Of a stretch of 48,364 nucleotides of DNA, positions 6,741 through 14,459 are shown piece after piece. How positions within the stretch are numbered: position 1 is the stretch's first letter; each line of letters opens with the position of its first letter. Where the stretch lies: the NCBI GenBank assembly GCA_022841505.1, contig JALHRK010000005.1:1-48364 (forward strand), in the 5' to 3' direction. The stretch is from Saprospiraceae bacterium (GTDB lineage Bacteria; Bacteroidota; Bacteroidia; Chitinophagales; Saprospiraceae). The notes below the pieces were generated by a model, which was not told the DNA's origin, made no database searches, and was given only the letters and a program-made list of their open reading frames with translations. A program made the position numbers and the translations under genes.

Positions 6741-7513
6741 TAGAATTGTAGTTTTTGGTTTACAGGTGCTTTATATGCAGTCGGGGCGGTGTCTTGCCCG
6801 CCCGGGCGGGCAAATCCATTTTTAGGACGGTTGTTGGCCTCTAAGTTTCGAGTAAGCCAGGCCTGAAACGATTTTGTTATGCTGGTTTCAATATGGCAGA
6901 TAATGGCGGGGTTATCTATGTTGTACCTGATCCACGCCTCTAAGGTGTCCCGAAACACTTTTGGGTGTAGTGCATCGGAACGTTTAGCCCGTTCGCACAT
7001 CATCTGTTGTTGGGCGGGGTACTTCTCAAAAAACCTTTCTGCTGTTAGTAGTGCCTCTAAAACTTTCAGTTCGGCGGGAGGTAGTGGTGGGGTGGGTTGG
7101 GTTTGAACTTTTAAAGGTTCCTCTTTATATATCTTATTCTCTTTACTATTAGTACTTGTATTATTATGGTTGACATTTTTGTCAACCCCCCCTTGACTTT
7201 TTTGCGTACCCCCATTGACATTTTTGTCAACCCCCCCTTGATTAACTATGGGGTATAAACGACGCTTTGTTCCGTCGCCCATCTCAAATTCAACCCGCAA
7301 AAAAGTATGCTTTGCAAGTGAGGAAATGGAACGGGAGATAGTAGCAACGTCTTTATCGTAAAGGTCTGCAAAATACTGGTTTAATGCGGTGCAATACCCC
7401 CACTTATTAGACAATGCGGTTATTTCGCTGTATAGAATTTTTTGAAAGTCTGTAATTTCTTTACTGTATCGAACGTCGGCAGTAAGGATAGAAAAAAAAG
7501 ATGGTTGTTCCAT
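6740..7513 (-). CDS. Replication initiator-like protein with N-terminal winged helix
   Basis: Residues 12-75 form a predicted winged helix (RYSKEITDFQKILYSEITAL, then DVATISRSISSLAKHTFLRV as the recognition part), as in phage replication proteins of the RepA/DnaD-like type. Residues 91-116 contain a duplicated GGVDKNVN. The rest (about 130-257) is a linker plus a helical domain reminiscent of DnaD-like modules. It sits upstream of the helicase in the operon. The DNA encoding the duplicated peptide holds two palindromic repeats that could be origin iterons, as in lambda O. A terminator lies 8 bases upstream of the start codon. Confidence 0.8.
   Translation of the reverse strand: MEQPSFFSILTADVRYSKEITDFQKILYSEITALSNKWGYCTALNQYFADLYDKDVATISRSISSLAKHTFLRVEFEMGDGTKRRLYPIVNQGGVDKNVNGGTQKSQGGVDKNVNHNNTSTNSKENKIYKEEPLKVQTQPTPPLPPAELKVLEALLTAERFFEKYPAQQQMMCERAKRSDALHPKVFRDTLEAWIRYNIDNPAIICHIETSITKSFQAWLTRNLEANNRPKNGFARPGGQDTAPTAYKAPVNQKLQF
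7168..7241. repeat. Two 27-bp direct repeats with palindromes inside the initiator gene (candidate origin)
   Basis: Copies at 7170-7196 and 7215-7241, 45 bp apart. Each holds a palindrome TTGACA-TTTT-TGTCAA followed by seven C and TTGA. Coding explains part of the conservation (a repeated GGVDKNVN), but the exact DNA identity and the internal palindrome go beyond need. Placement inside the initiator gene mirrors the lambda origin. Confidence 0.5.
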
Positions 7514-7520
7514 AACCTAT

Positions 7521-7555
7521 AAAAATAAAAAAGCCCGTAGGTAGGAGCTACGGGC
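7521..7555 (-). terminator. Terminator (possible attenuator) before the replication initiator
   Basis: Stem GCCCGTAG/CTACGGGC (7548-7555 with 7533-7540), 7-nt loop, then TTTTTTATTTTT on the minus strand, ending 8 bases before the ATG of the initiator. A full terminator here would silence the replication genes unless it is conditional or another promoter exists. Confidence 0.85.
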
Positions 7556-7865
7556 AAGGTGAACGATTTGATTCGATCACGTTACCTTTTTCTTATCGCG
7601 CTCCTACCTGCGAAAAGAAAAGGATTTTGGTATGTCTTAAAAGGATCAGGCCGCGCACCGTTTTTGCTATCTACCGGCTTCCGGTGGTTTCCCTACCTCT
7701 GCCTACCGAAACGGACTTGCTTACCTAATCTCTTTGCCCCGGCTCCAAGAGCCAGGGACTTGTTGCGGCCTCGTTCCGCGCTGTGGGCGGGGAGGTCGGC
7801 TTAATTTAAGGGGCGGTTTCCCGTCCCGGTTGGCTCCTACTTCCGGCAATCTCCGGTGTCGCAAC
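7521..7865 (-). ncRNA. Structured leader RNA of the replication operon
   Basis: Runs from the promoter at 7872-7901 to a strong terminator 8 bases before the initiator ATG. GC-rich inverted segments throughout suggest stable folding. GTAGGAGC occurs twice in the RNA (complement of 7833-7840 and of 7600-7608); the second extends to GGTAGGAGC, which is perfectly complementary to nine bases (7540-7548) spanning the terminator loop. This suggests long-range pairing that could change termination. It is not tmRNA, RNase P or 6S by the motifs I checked. Confidence 0.5.
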
Positions 7866-7871
7866 CTGCCA

Positions 7872-7901
7872 CAAAGATAAGCCTTTTTTCGTTTCCCGCA
7901 A
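7872..7901 (-). promoter_or_regulatory. Leftward promoter for the leader RNA and replication operon
   Basis: TATCTTTG at 7872-7879 and TTG at 7899-7901, spacing 19 bp, on the minus strand. No correctly oriented box at the usual 31-32 bp. Confidence 0.6.
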
Positions 7902-8013
7902 ATCAAGTTGTCGGGAAAATGCGGTCGTTGGTCGAAAAAGAGACGGGAAAGCCGAAGCCGCGCGGCTTACCTCCCCGTCCCACCCACGCCGCATTGGCCG
8001 CAGGGTTTGGTCT

Positions 8014-8235
8014 TTAGTCGGCCTTGCGCTCCACGGTGATGATCTTGACGCCGGAAGCGACAAGGGCGGCTTCAATTTGTTCGACGGTTTCCATTACGGT
8101 ATCGGACGCGCTGCCTACCTTCAAAGATGTTTTAAAATCTTTGCCGGGCAAGTTTGAGAAGTCTACCAAAAATTCAATCTTGTCAACGGCTACCAGTTTT
8201 TTGGTGCCGTCCGGGTCTGTGAGTTTTAAGAACAT
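8014..8235 (-). CDS. Hypothetical protein, 73 aa
   Basis: Small beta/alpha protein (LVAVDKIEFLVDF, then a helical TVEQIEAALVASG and a final strand VKIITVERK). No family recognised. The start is preceded by ACAGATAGAAACC, which combines both start contexts of this genome. Last gene of the upstream early cluster before the non-coding region. Confidence 0.65.
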   Translation of the reverse strand: MFLKLTDPDGTKKLVAVDKIEFLVDFSNLPGKDFKTSLKVGSASDTVMETVEQIEAALVASGVKIITVERKAD

Positions 8236-8240
8236 GGTTT

Positions 8241-8645
8241 CTATCTGTTTAAAATGTTTATAAATTCAATCGGCAGCGCCACGTTTCCCACCCCCACGAA
8301 CTCCCGGAACAGGGGCGCGATCTGTTCCGGCGTGTACCCCGCAAGGCCGCAGCCGACTTTCGTAATCAGGAAAACCGATTCCGGCATCAGGCGGACGCAA
8401 ACGAGTAGCTCGTCCACGTAGATTGCGATGCGGTGCAGGGGCATGGTTTTTAAATCCAGGTCTTTCGTTGGAAGGGCGAACGTTTGCCCCATGATTCCGA
8501 ACCCGCATTTATGCTTTGCCCCGAACTGGAGCGCTTGCAATGCAGCACCTTTCCCATGCCGCCCGGCTAAATTACTGCCGAAAACGAATATCTCGTTCGG
8601 TTGCAGATACGTGATGCGGGCGGGGGTGATGCGTTGCGGGGTCAT
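8241..8645 (-). CDS. A1S_2505-family phage non-structural protein
   Basis: The pattern is diagnostic: PNEIFVFGSNLAGRHGKGAA (16-35), GQTFALPTKD (53-62), then FLITKVGCGLAGYTPEQIAPLF (92-113). This family is widespread in phages, annotated as non-structural, and the GSNLAGRHGKGAA loop recalls macro-domain nucleotide or ADP-ribose binding. Reaction and substrate are unknown. Start overlaps the upstream gene stop as ATGA. 134 residues is the usual size. Confidence 0.85.
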   Translation of the reverse strand: MTPQRITPARITYLQPNEIFVFGSNLAGRHGKGAALQALQFGAKHKCGFGIMGQTFALPTKDLDLKTMPLHRIAIYVDELLVCVRLMPESVFLITKVGCGLAGYTPEQIAPLFREFVGVGNVALPIEFINILNR

Positions 8646-8956
8646 GGTCGGCCTATATCTTGTAGTTCATTCCAACTCGACGCGCGTAAAATTTCAAGAT
8701 ACTCCAAATCTTCTTTGGCCACCTTAATTTCTCCGTAGCGCATAGATACCGTTCGTGGATGAATAACCAAAACGGTTATCTTGTCTGGAACAAAGCCATC
8801 TTCTCCCGGCTTAAAAAGTTCTTCTATTGTAGTATATGAACCATGAATCCCGGACGTTGAAAATAAAACCACGTTCATCGGGTCGGCTATCCCTTGCGGG
8901 AATAACCGCTTTAGCTCATCTATACTTTTAATTTTTTGAACTGCGTAGTATTCCAT
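8642..8956 (-). CDS. Hypothetical protein, 104 aa
   Basis: Start chosen at MEYYAVQ (8954-8956), where TAATG links it to the upstream stop. Mixed alpha/beta, with IKSIDELKRLFPQG early and VAKEDLEYLEILRASSWNELQD late. No family recognised. It is the middle of a run of coupled small early genes. Confidence 0.65.
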   Translation of the reverse strand: MEYYAVQKIKSIDELKRLFPQGIADPMNVVLFSTSGIHGSYTTIEELFKPGEDGFVPDKITVLVIHPRTVSMRYGEIKVAKEDLEYLEILRASSWNELQDIGRP

Positions 8957-9303
8957 TACGTTTTCTGTTTTGCCTCCCACGCCTCGGCGCAGGCTTCGGC
9001 GGGGTTTTCGTGAACATATTGCGGCGTTCCATCTTCAAGTGCCCGCCAATCGTCGTAAACTTCAAAGGTTGCTGTTAATGCCCGGCGTATCAAATACGTG
9101 CCGCTGTCTAAATGCAGCAGGATGTCCGGGGCGGTGGGGGCGTAGGTATACGCATCGGCAAGCCACATAGGCGAATCAAGATTGCCGACAAGAAACGGGT
9201 TATCCTCCGCGTCATACCAAACCTGCCCAAATGCTGCTTCTGGTTGCGGGAAACCCAATTCTTTGAGCCGCCGGGCGGTGGCGGGGGTGCATCTATCGTT
9301 CAT
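8956..9303 (-). CDS. Hypothetical protein, 115 aa
   Basis: Start taken at MNDRCTPATARRLKELGFPQP (9301-9303), with ATACC before it. An upstream TTG is possible but less likely. The N-terminal 'TARRLKELGFPQP..A..VWY' reads like a short helix-turn segment often seen in phage proteins of unknown role, and the C-terminus is acidic (ENPAEACAEAWEAK). Overlaps the coiled-coil gene stop by 11 bases. Confidence 0.6.
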   Translation of the reverse strand: MNDRCTPATARRLKELGFPQPEAAFGQVWYDAEDNPFLVGNLDSPMWLADAYTYAPTAPDILLHLDSGTYLIRRALTATFEVYDDWRALEDGTPQYVHENPAEACAEAWEAKQKT

Positions 9304-9616
9304 GGTATAATTGATTTTGAAGGTATTCAATTCGGGCTGTTAGCCCTTCAATTATAATGAGCCTGTTTTGGCTACTTTGCTTTAAAAAATCCTCGCGCGA
9401 TTCAAGGTATTGAATCTTTTTACGCCGCCATTCCGCCACGGCAATCACCCGGTTCAGGCGGTCGGCAGATTTCTCTAACTCCCCGTGCATTTCCGCGATG
9501 TCATCATGCAGGGTGCAGATCATTTCGAGCCGTTGCTCTGCCGTTGCGGTAAGCTCGGCAATCTTTTCGTTTTGCCGCTCCATTTTGAAGCGATCTGTTT
9601 TAGTAGCTGCACTCAT
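9293..9616 (-). CDS. Coiled-coil protein, 107 aa
   Basis: Almost entirely helical with heptad-like spacing over residues 12-105, rich in Glu, Lys, Arg and Leu. No other domain. Directly downstream of and overlapping the 329-aa coiled-coil protein, so the two may assemble together. Start preceded by AAAACAAAGCC. Confidence 0.65.
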   Translation of the reverse strand: MSAATKTDRFKMERQNEKIAELTATAEQRLEMICTLHDDIAEMHGELEKSADRLNRVIAVAEWRRKKIQYLESREDFLKQSSQNRLIIIEGLTARIEYLQNQLYHER

Positions 9617-10602
9617 GGCTTTGTTTTATCTTCAATGAATTTATCAATCTTACCCAACAGAATTTTCACGTCCTGCAACACCTTCCGCATCGCCGGGTCT
9701 TGGATCGGTGCGCACTGTACTTGTAAAATCGCATCGCCATACGCCCGGAGCTTTTCGCGGTCGGTTTGTCGGCTTTCTTTTGTTTCAGCAATGATTTGGT
9801 CAACGGGTTTGCCGTAGTCTTTGAAATGGTTTGCAATTGCCTGCTTTGCGTCCTGCTCTGCACGTTCGGCGGCCTGTTTAGCAATTGCCATTTCCCGTTC
9901 TGCTTCGCGCTGTGCCGCCTGTGCCTTTGCAATCAGGGCGTCCTTTTCGGCCTGTTCTTTGCGCAAGCGTCCCAGTTCTTCCCGTTCCGCTTTCTCACGT
10001 TCGATACGTGCAAGCCTTTCAGCTTCGATCTGCCGGGATTTCTCTTGAAAGTAGGCTAAGTTGTCCTGAAATTCCGTTTTAGTCATTGCGCCCCAATTAG
10101 GCCACGGCATAGGCACGGTTTCAATATACGGAAGGATCAGCGCGTACCGTTCCACGCGCAGTGCTTCGACGCGGACGGCTTCTTTGCGCTCGATGTATTC
10201 CGCCTGTGCTTTTAGGTGTTCAATGGCGGGTTGGATCAAGGCGAGGGCGGCGCGTTTTGCTGCATCAAGCGTTTGACCGTAGCGCAGGGCATCCTCTTTT
10301 AGTTCGCCGTGTTTGGCGGTCAGGCTTTTTTCTAAGCCTTTCAAAGCCGTAACGGCTTGCGCCGCGTCGAACATCTTTTCCTTTTCCGTCTCATCTGCCA
10401 CAATCAGGGCGAAGGCGGGGGTGACGTAGCGCTCTATGCGCTCAAAGAAGTCGGCAAAATTGGTAACGACTTCCTCCTTAACAGATTCAGGTGCTTTTAC
10501 GCTTTCCACGGCGGCAACGAGTGCCGGAAGGCGGTTATCTTTTTTGAGTTCTTCCAGCACCCGAATTTGTACGGGTTGTGGGGTGGTGAGTTCTTGTGTC
10601 AT
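9613..10602 (-). CDS. Large coiled-coil early protein, 329 aa
   Basis: Residues 90-150 and 190-255 are strongly helical, with long runs of charged heptads (ERLARIEREKAEREELGRLR and later). Such proteins often occur beside ssDNA-binding or annealing proteins in phage early regions, and here an OB-fold candidate lies two genes upstream. A role in recombination or DNA end handling is inferred from context only. No Walker or nuclease motif is visible. Start context ATAAACAGCC before ATG. Confidence 0.7.
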   Translation of the reverse strand: MTQELTTPQPVQIRVLEELKKDNRLPALVAAVESVKAPESVKEEVVTNFADFFERIERYVTPAFALIVADETEKEKMFDAAQAVTALKGLEKSLTAKHGELKEDALRYGQTLDAAKRAALALIQPAIEHLKAQAEYIERKEAVRVEALRVERYALILPYIETVPMPWPNWGAMTKTEFQDNLAYFQEKSRQIEAERLARIEREKAEREELGRLRKEQAEKDALIAKAQAAQREAEREMAIAKQAAERAEQDAKQAIANHFKDYGKPVDQIIAETKESRQTDREKLRAYGDAILQVQCAPIQDPAMRKVLQDVKILLGKIDKFIEDKTKP

Positions 10603-10790
10603 GGCTGTTTATTTTGCGCCTCTTGGCTTCTGGTTAATAATGTGATTGCTATCTGCGTAAACAAATAAGCAGCCGCTTTTTCAGCGCCAGCGTACTTTGC
10701 CCCCGCTACAACGTGCAGGGCTTGCGCGGTCAGCATGTCGCCTGCTTGGGTTTCTTCTTCTGCGAGTTCAATTAATCTTTCTATTGTCAT
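10599..10790 (-). CDS. Small helical protein, 63 aa
   Basis: Predicted all-helical, acidic at the N-terminus (ERLIELAEEETQAGD), Ala-rich in the middle. No family recognised. Stop overlaps the coiled-coil gene start as ATGA. A hairpin (10803-10830) lies just upstream, between it and the OB-fold gene. Confidence 0.6.
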   Translation of the reverse strand: MTIERLIELAEEETQAGDMLTAQALHVVAGAKYAGAEKAAAYLFTQIAITLLTRSQEAQNKQP

Positions 10791-10844
10791 GGTTCAAAAG
10801 TTGTGCCGGGCACCCGTTCAGGCACCCGGCGTGTAAAGGGATGA

Positions 10845-11312
10845 TTAAGGGCGCGTTGAGATAAAAATGGTTGCCGTTGCCGATGCAAGAACATCCGGGG
10901 GGGCGTGGCGAAATTCGAGCGACGCGGTAAGGTCAGTGGCAATCTGCAAATAGATTTCGGTCAGGTTCTTCGCCCGTTGCTGCATCGCTTCGTGATCGTA
11001 ACCGTTGGCCTGTGGCGTATATCCTTGCCCGTTCGTCACGGCGGCGGGGGTTGTGGACATCGGGGCGCCGGGGGTGGGGCTGCCTTCGTTTGCTGGACGT
11101 TGGTCTTTGCAGAAATTCCAATACTTGCCGTCTTTTGATTGCTCGATCATAACGTCTTGCCCTTTTTGTAGGTGGTCGTAATCGCCCCCCTTACCCCAGA
11201 CTAAAACCTCTTGACCGTTTCCAAGCGCCACCTTAATACTTTGCGAGAAATTGCCCGTGCTGGTGGTCTTGCTTTCGTTTACATATTTGATTGTTGCTCT
11301 TACTGCGCTCAT
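10845..11312 (-). CDS. Probable OB-fold ssDNA-binding protein
   Basis: The first 80 residues (VRATIKYVNESKTT, FSQSIKVALGNGQEVLVWGKGG, LQKGQDVMIEQSKDGKYWNF) read as an OB fold of five strands with aromatic and basic residues, as in SSB-like phage proteins. A Pro/Gly-rich linker (about 82-110) and a helical C-terminus follow. There is no acidic DDIPF tip; a tip of that kind instead appears on the helicase and on the 62-aa protein. Position among early replication genes supports ssDNA binding. Confidence 0.65.
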   Translation of the reverse strand: MSAVRATIKYVNESKTTSTGNFSQSIKVALGNGQEVLVWGKGGDYDHLQKGQDVMIEQSKDGKYWNFCKDQRPANEGSPTPGAPMSTTPAAVTNGQGYTPQANGYDHEAMQQRAKNLTEIYLQIATDLTASLEFRHAPPDVLASATATIFISTRP

Positions 11313-11317
11313 AGCGT

Positions 11318-11992
11318 TTATCTTTTAAAGGTTTGATAATAAGATTCTTGGTATCCGCTTTCCTCTTGGTGCCACGCTTCGCGCTCCGACTCGCTAAGGT
11401 GGTCGCCTTTCGAGAAGTTGATAAGAAGTTCCCGCTGTATTGCATCGTCAAATTCGCCATTAAACCGAACCCAGATACGATCATCCGGCTTGTGGTTTGT
11501 ATTGAAAACTTGGCATCTAACCATGTCCCGTTCCGGCTTCGGAAAGCGGTCGTAAATTAACACCGTGTCTCCCACCTCGTGCCGTCCCGCAATCGGGTAT
11601 GCGCCTATCTGCACCCAACCCGGTGACGTGATCGGGAACATAGTAGGCCATAATGCCCCGTCACCGCGTGTTACACCGTCGGGCATGAAGTCCCGGCGGT
11701 TGATGTACTGCATTTCTACCGGAGCGGGTTGCGGTTCTTCGCGGGGTTCCACATAGTCCATGTAGGCAATGATGTGGTCGGGCATGCCAACGCACACCTT
11801 GAAACGGTATTCGCCTGTTACGACTTCGCAGCATTTTAAGTCCGTATTGGTTTGAAGTTCCATCCAGAACTTATTTAGCGTGTCTACCGCGCCAGCGTAG
11901 GCGGTGCAAATATTGTCGCTGTCCCAATGCTTTTTGCCGGGCAATTCATTGTTTACTAAAACATACCCGGTTAAATCTTCGATAACTTTCAT
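11318..11992 (-). CDS. Hypothetical protein, 224 aa (first gene of a box-controlled early operon)
   Basis: No recognised family. An N-terminal part (residues 1-90) with VLVNNELPGKKHWDSDN, then a region with RRDFMPDGVTRGDGALWPTM and VGDTVLIYDRFPKPERDM, possibly a beta-barrel, and a charged helical C-terminus. Start preceded by AAAAACAACGACC. Upstream are a TATCTTTG element and two TTGGTCG boxes. It likely leads the early operon down to 8014. Confidence 0.7.
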   Translation of the reverse strand: MKVIEDLTGYVLVNNELPGKKHWDSDNICTAYAGAVDTLNKFWMELQTNTDLKCCEVVTGEYRFKVCVGMPDHIIAYMDYVEPREEPQPAPVEMQYINRRDFMPDGVTRGDGALWPTMFPITSPGWVQIGAYPIAGRHEVGDTVLIYDRFPKPERDMVRCQVFNTNHKPDDRIWVRFNGEFDDAIQRELLINFSKGDHLSESEREAWHQEESGYQESYYQTFKR

Positions 11993-12023
11993 GGTCGTTG
12001 TTTTTGATTGCTAATTGATATCA

Positions 12024-12089
12024 CAAAGATAAAGTGCAAAATATTTTACGGGTAATGTGTTCGACCAACGTAACACTTTAACCGACCAA
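12024..12089 (-). promoter_or_regulatory. Promoter with two TTGGTCG boxes (site B)
   Basis: Leftward TATCTTTG at 12024-12031; the expected -33 TTG is replaced by TAC. Boxes start at 12062 and 12083 (21 bp apart), the near one 31 bp from TATCTTTG. The missing -33 suggests that the boxes act through an activator. Shares the intergenic region with the divergent promoter at 12146-12176. Confidence 0.75.
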
Positions 12090-12145
12090 AATACGAATCT
12101 GTCCGATCTGTGTAAATTTCTGACTCGACACAGAAAGCATATGTG

Positions 12146-12176
12146 TTGTTTCTGTGCAAAGACAGACTTATATTTG
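12146..12176 (+). promoter_or_regulatory. Rightward promoter for the membrane protein gene
   Basis: TTG at 12146-12148, 20 bp, TATATTTG at 12169-12176, 30 bases before the ATG at 12207. Perfect match to the Bacteroidota consensus, no box. Confidence 0.8.
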
Positions 12177-12206
12177 CGTATTGTTTAATTAAAGACAGAT
12201 AGAAAA

Positions 12207-13754
12207 ATGACACAAAACAAAGAAGACCGCGACATTGCGCGCGCGTTCTACAACACCTATCAAGGCGGGCATTGGATTCTTGCCGCCGGAACAGCTTACG
12301 CGGGCTGGTACTTCACCAAAACCTTAGGCGGGCAACTATTCGGGGAATACACGTATCACGCCGCCTGCGCTGCCGGGCTATTCGCTTACTACCTGTTAGA
12401 CAACCAGGTGCTTAAATTTGCCCCCCGTGCAATTACCTTTGTCCTTTCCGGGTTCGGGGTGAAAGGCAAGGCCGCACGGGTAGACCAAAAAAGCCGGGCA
12501 AACAAGATTTTTGATTTGATGGTTGTATCGGTTTTCGCGCTTATGCTTGCCGCGTCCTTCTATTCCAATACGATTATCGTTCCCGACATTTCCGGCGAAA
12601 TTACCGGGGGTGCAGACACAGACACCGAAAAACGCAGCATGGGCGGGAATAATGCCACCTATGAACGGGAGTTAACAGGGTACGAAGAACAGGTTAAAAG
12701 CGCACAGGAAGCGTTGGTATCAGCAAAGGTAGCAAGGGATGCAGACGTAAATAGCGCCGTTAATTCAGAGCTTCGCCGCCTTGCGTCCGGCGGCAACGAT
12801 TGGGCAAAGGGCGAAATTAAAAAGACGCAAGCAAGTGTAGGCCGAAAGCATGACAGAACTATCCGAAAAGCACAGAACGCCCTTCTGTCTGCACAGAAAG
12901 ACTACAAAGCCTTTGTTTCTTCGCAGGGTGGAAAGGTAAAAGACGCCAATATGTTGCTTGCAGGGGTGGTGGAAAAGAAGGAAGCAAAGCAGGAAAACAA
13001 GTTTTCGCGTTGGCATGGATGGCTGAGTATTGCAATGTACACCGGCCTTGCCCTTTTCCTTTTTGGCTGCATCGGATGGCAGTGCTACCAAATAGACACG
13101 GGCGACAATATTGTATCTGACTTAACCACCGGCAAAGTTTTGTCAGCATTCAAAAGCAAAGCCGGACAAGGAGCGAATAAAGGGCTTGCCCGTGCGCTTG
13201 GCGTCCGTGACCGGATGCAATTCCAATACAACGGCAACGGCACAATTGCGGCTACTCTACCCCGCACGGCAGAACGCCGAACAAACTCGCTTGGTGCTAC
13301 CCTATCCGACCGTGAAATTGCCGACCGCGAACATTTTAAGCGGGACGTTGAAAGACAGGAAGAACGGCGGCGGGAACCGGCGGGACAGAACTCCGACCGG
13401 GATTGGACAGAAATCAAGACAGAGACAGAAAAACGGACAGAACAGAGACAGAACGCGGACAGAACAGAAAAACGGGACATTTTTGGCGTTGTAGGGGAGG
13501 GGAGTGTCTACCCAGACCCGGAAGATAAAGAGGCAATGAAGGGCTTCGTGAAACGTCTCCGAGCTGCATCCTCTTATAACCCAAACGATCCCCGCGTTGC
13601 TCGTGAGATTACATGGCTTCAAACAAAGGGGTGGAGTTGCGAAGAACGCGACGGGGGTAAGTGGATCATTACCCGCCCTGTAAAAACTACTGGAACGGTG
13701 GAGAATGAATTTGAATGGGACGTGATGAGTAACGGTGAAACGGGCGAAGCATGA
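12207..13754 (+). CDS. Large multi-spanning membrane protein with coiled-coil and charged C-terminus, 515 aa
   Basis: Hydrophobic segments at about 22-40, 50-66, perhaps 70-84, 101-122 and 270-292. Between the fourth and fifth lies a helical, coiled-coil-prone region (about 155-265). Residues 300-515 are hydrophilic, with a long Arg/Glu/Gln-rich stretch (about 370-425) and a final region resembling a small winged helix (REITWLQTKGWSCEERDGGKW). I recognise no family. It has its own consensus promoter and ACAGATAGAAAA before ATG. The stop overlaps the winged-helix gene as ATGA. A host-envelope function such as exclusion or signalling is only a guess. Confidence 0.75.
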   Translation: MTQNKEDRDIARAFYNTYQGGHWILAAGTAYAGWYFTKTLGGQLFGEYTYHAACAAGLFAYYLLDNQVLKFAPRAITFVLSGFGVKGKAARVDQKSRANKIFDLMVVSVFALMLAASFYSNTIIVPDISGEITGGADTDTEKRSMGGNNATYERELTGYEEQVKSAQEALVSAKVARDADVNSAVNSELRRLASGGNDWAKGEIKKTQASVGRKHDRTIRKAQNALLSAQKDYKAFVSSQGGKVKDANMLLAGVVEKKEAKQENKFSRWHGWLSIAMYTGLALFLFGCIGWQCYQIDTGDNIVSDLTTGKVLSAFKSKAGQGANKGLARALGVRDRMQFQYNGNGTIAATLPRTAERRTNSLGATLSDREIADREHFKRDVERQEERRREPAGQNSDRDWTEIKTETEKRTEQRQNADRTEKRDIFGVVGEGSVYPDPEDKEAMKGFVKRLRAASSYNPNDPRVAREITWLQTKGWSCEERDGGKWIITRPVKTTGTVENEFEWDVMSNGETGEA

Positions 13755-13960
13755 CACAGTGCGACCAAGTGCTTGCCTACCTGACCGAACACGGCGCGAT
13801 CAGCGACACCGTTGCCCGTGAGCTTTTCGGGATCAACCGCCTTGCCGCCCGGATTTGGGACTTGCGGCGCAAGGGGCACAAGATCGAAAACGAAACCGTG
13901 ACATTTACAACTCGCTTAGGACGAACCGGGAAATATGTAATATACCGGCTCAAGGAATGA
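13751..13960 (+). CDS. Small winged-helix DNA-binding protein, 69 aa
   Basis: The whole protein fits one winged helix: QVLAYLTEHGAISDTVARELFGINRLAARIWDLRRKGHKIENE, then a beta hairpin ending KYVIYRLKE. The order helix, GAISD.A..LFGI turn, RLAARI.DLR recognition helix, GHKI wing is typical of phage helix-turn-helix proteins. It overlaps the membrane protein gene as ATGA and is followed by a terminator. It is one of two candidates for the factor that binds the TTGGTCG boxes; nothing in the sequence decides this. Confidence 0.8.
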   Translation: MTQCDQVLAYLTEHGAISDTVARELFGINRLAARIWDLRRKGHKIENETVTFTTRLGRTGKYVIYRLKE

Positions 13961-13964
13961 ACGA

Positions 13965-13997
13965 AGCCCCGGCACCGTGAAAAGTGTCGGGCTTTCT
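13965..13997 (+). terminator. Rho-independent terminator after the winged-helix gene
   Basis: AGCCC-c-GGCAC paired with GTGTCGGGCT around an 8-nt loop, followed by TTTCTTC. A second strong GC hairpin (about 14006-14036) follows before the end of the leftward gene at 14068. Confidence 0.75.
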
Positions 13998-14067
13998 TCA
14001 TGGGTGCGCCGGGTGCGTTTCCGGGCTGCCCGGCGCGAACGAGCCTATGAAGGCTATCCCATGAAAT

Positions 14068-14430
14068 TCAGGCTACGTCTGCCGTGTCCGGCAATTCCAG
14101 CGCAGCGGGTACAACCTTACCCCGTTCGATGGCGGCATAGGTGTAGTAAGCGCCTTTCAGCCCTGCCACAACTGCGTTAGCTACCATAACATCCACGCCA
14201 ACGCCAACCAGGCGCGTCACCTGCCGGGCAAATACGTCCTCGATCTGTTGCGGCAATGCAGCAATTGCTTCCGCTTTCAATCCTTCCAGTCCCGCGAACG
14301 CGGGGCCAGCTTTCAGAAGTTGCGGCAAAAGTGCAATAGCGTCCTGCCACTGTGCGCCGTCTGCCAGTTCCCGGATAGAAATAGCAAAAGTTTCGCCCAA
14401 AAAATCCAATAATTCTGTTGTCTCTTTCAT
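14068..14430 (-). CDS. Hypothetical protein next to the holin, 120 aa
   Basis: Helical, Ala/Leu-rich, soluble; ends in PDTADVA. No signal peptide or catalytic motif. The order holin then this gene, on one strand with 29 bases between them, suggests a link to lysis or to the virion, but I cannot name the family. Start context TTCACAACC before ATG. Confidence 0.65.
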   Translation of the reverse strand: MKETTELLDFLGETFAISIRELADGAQWQDAIALLPQLLKAGPAFAGLEGLKAEAIAALPQQIEDVFARQVTRLVGVGVDVMVANAVVAGLKGAYYTYAAIERGKVVPAALELPDTADVA

Positions 14431-14459
14431 GGTTGTGAATTTTTATAAATTTACGTAAA

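Larger units (their letters stand above)
7514..8013 (-). other. 500-bp non-coding region upstream of the replication operon
   Basis: No credible gene on either strand. Contains a leftward promoter (7872-7901), a leader RNA of about 345 nt and a terminator (7521-7555). The part 7902-8013 separates the promoter from the upstream gene and holds TTGTCGG (7908) and TTGGTCG (7928), both facing away from the leftward promoter. Confidence 0.7.

Noticed and set aside
7521-7865. RNase P or 6S RNA interpretation of the leader RNA
   Set aside because: The conserved RNase P core segments and the long central bulge stem of 6S are not visible.
7908-7934. TTGTCGG/TTGGTCG pair near the replication leader
   Set aside because: Both point away from the leftward promoter and the spacing is about 20, not 21; no rightward TAnnTTTG is found at the required distance.
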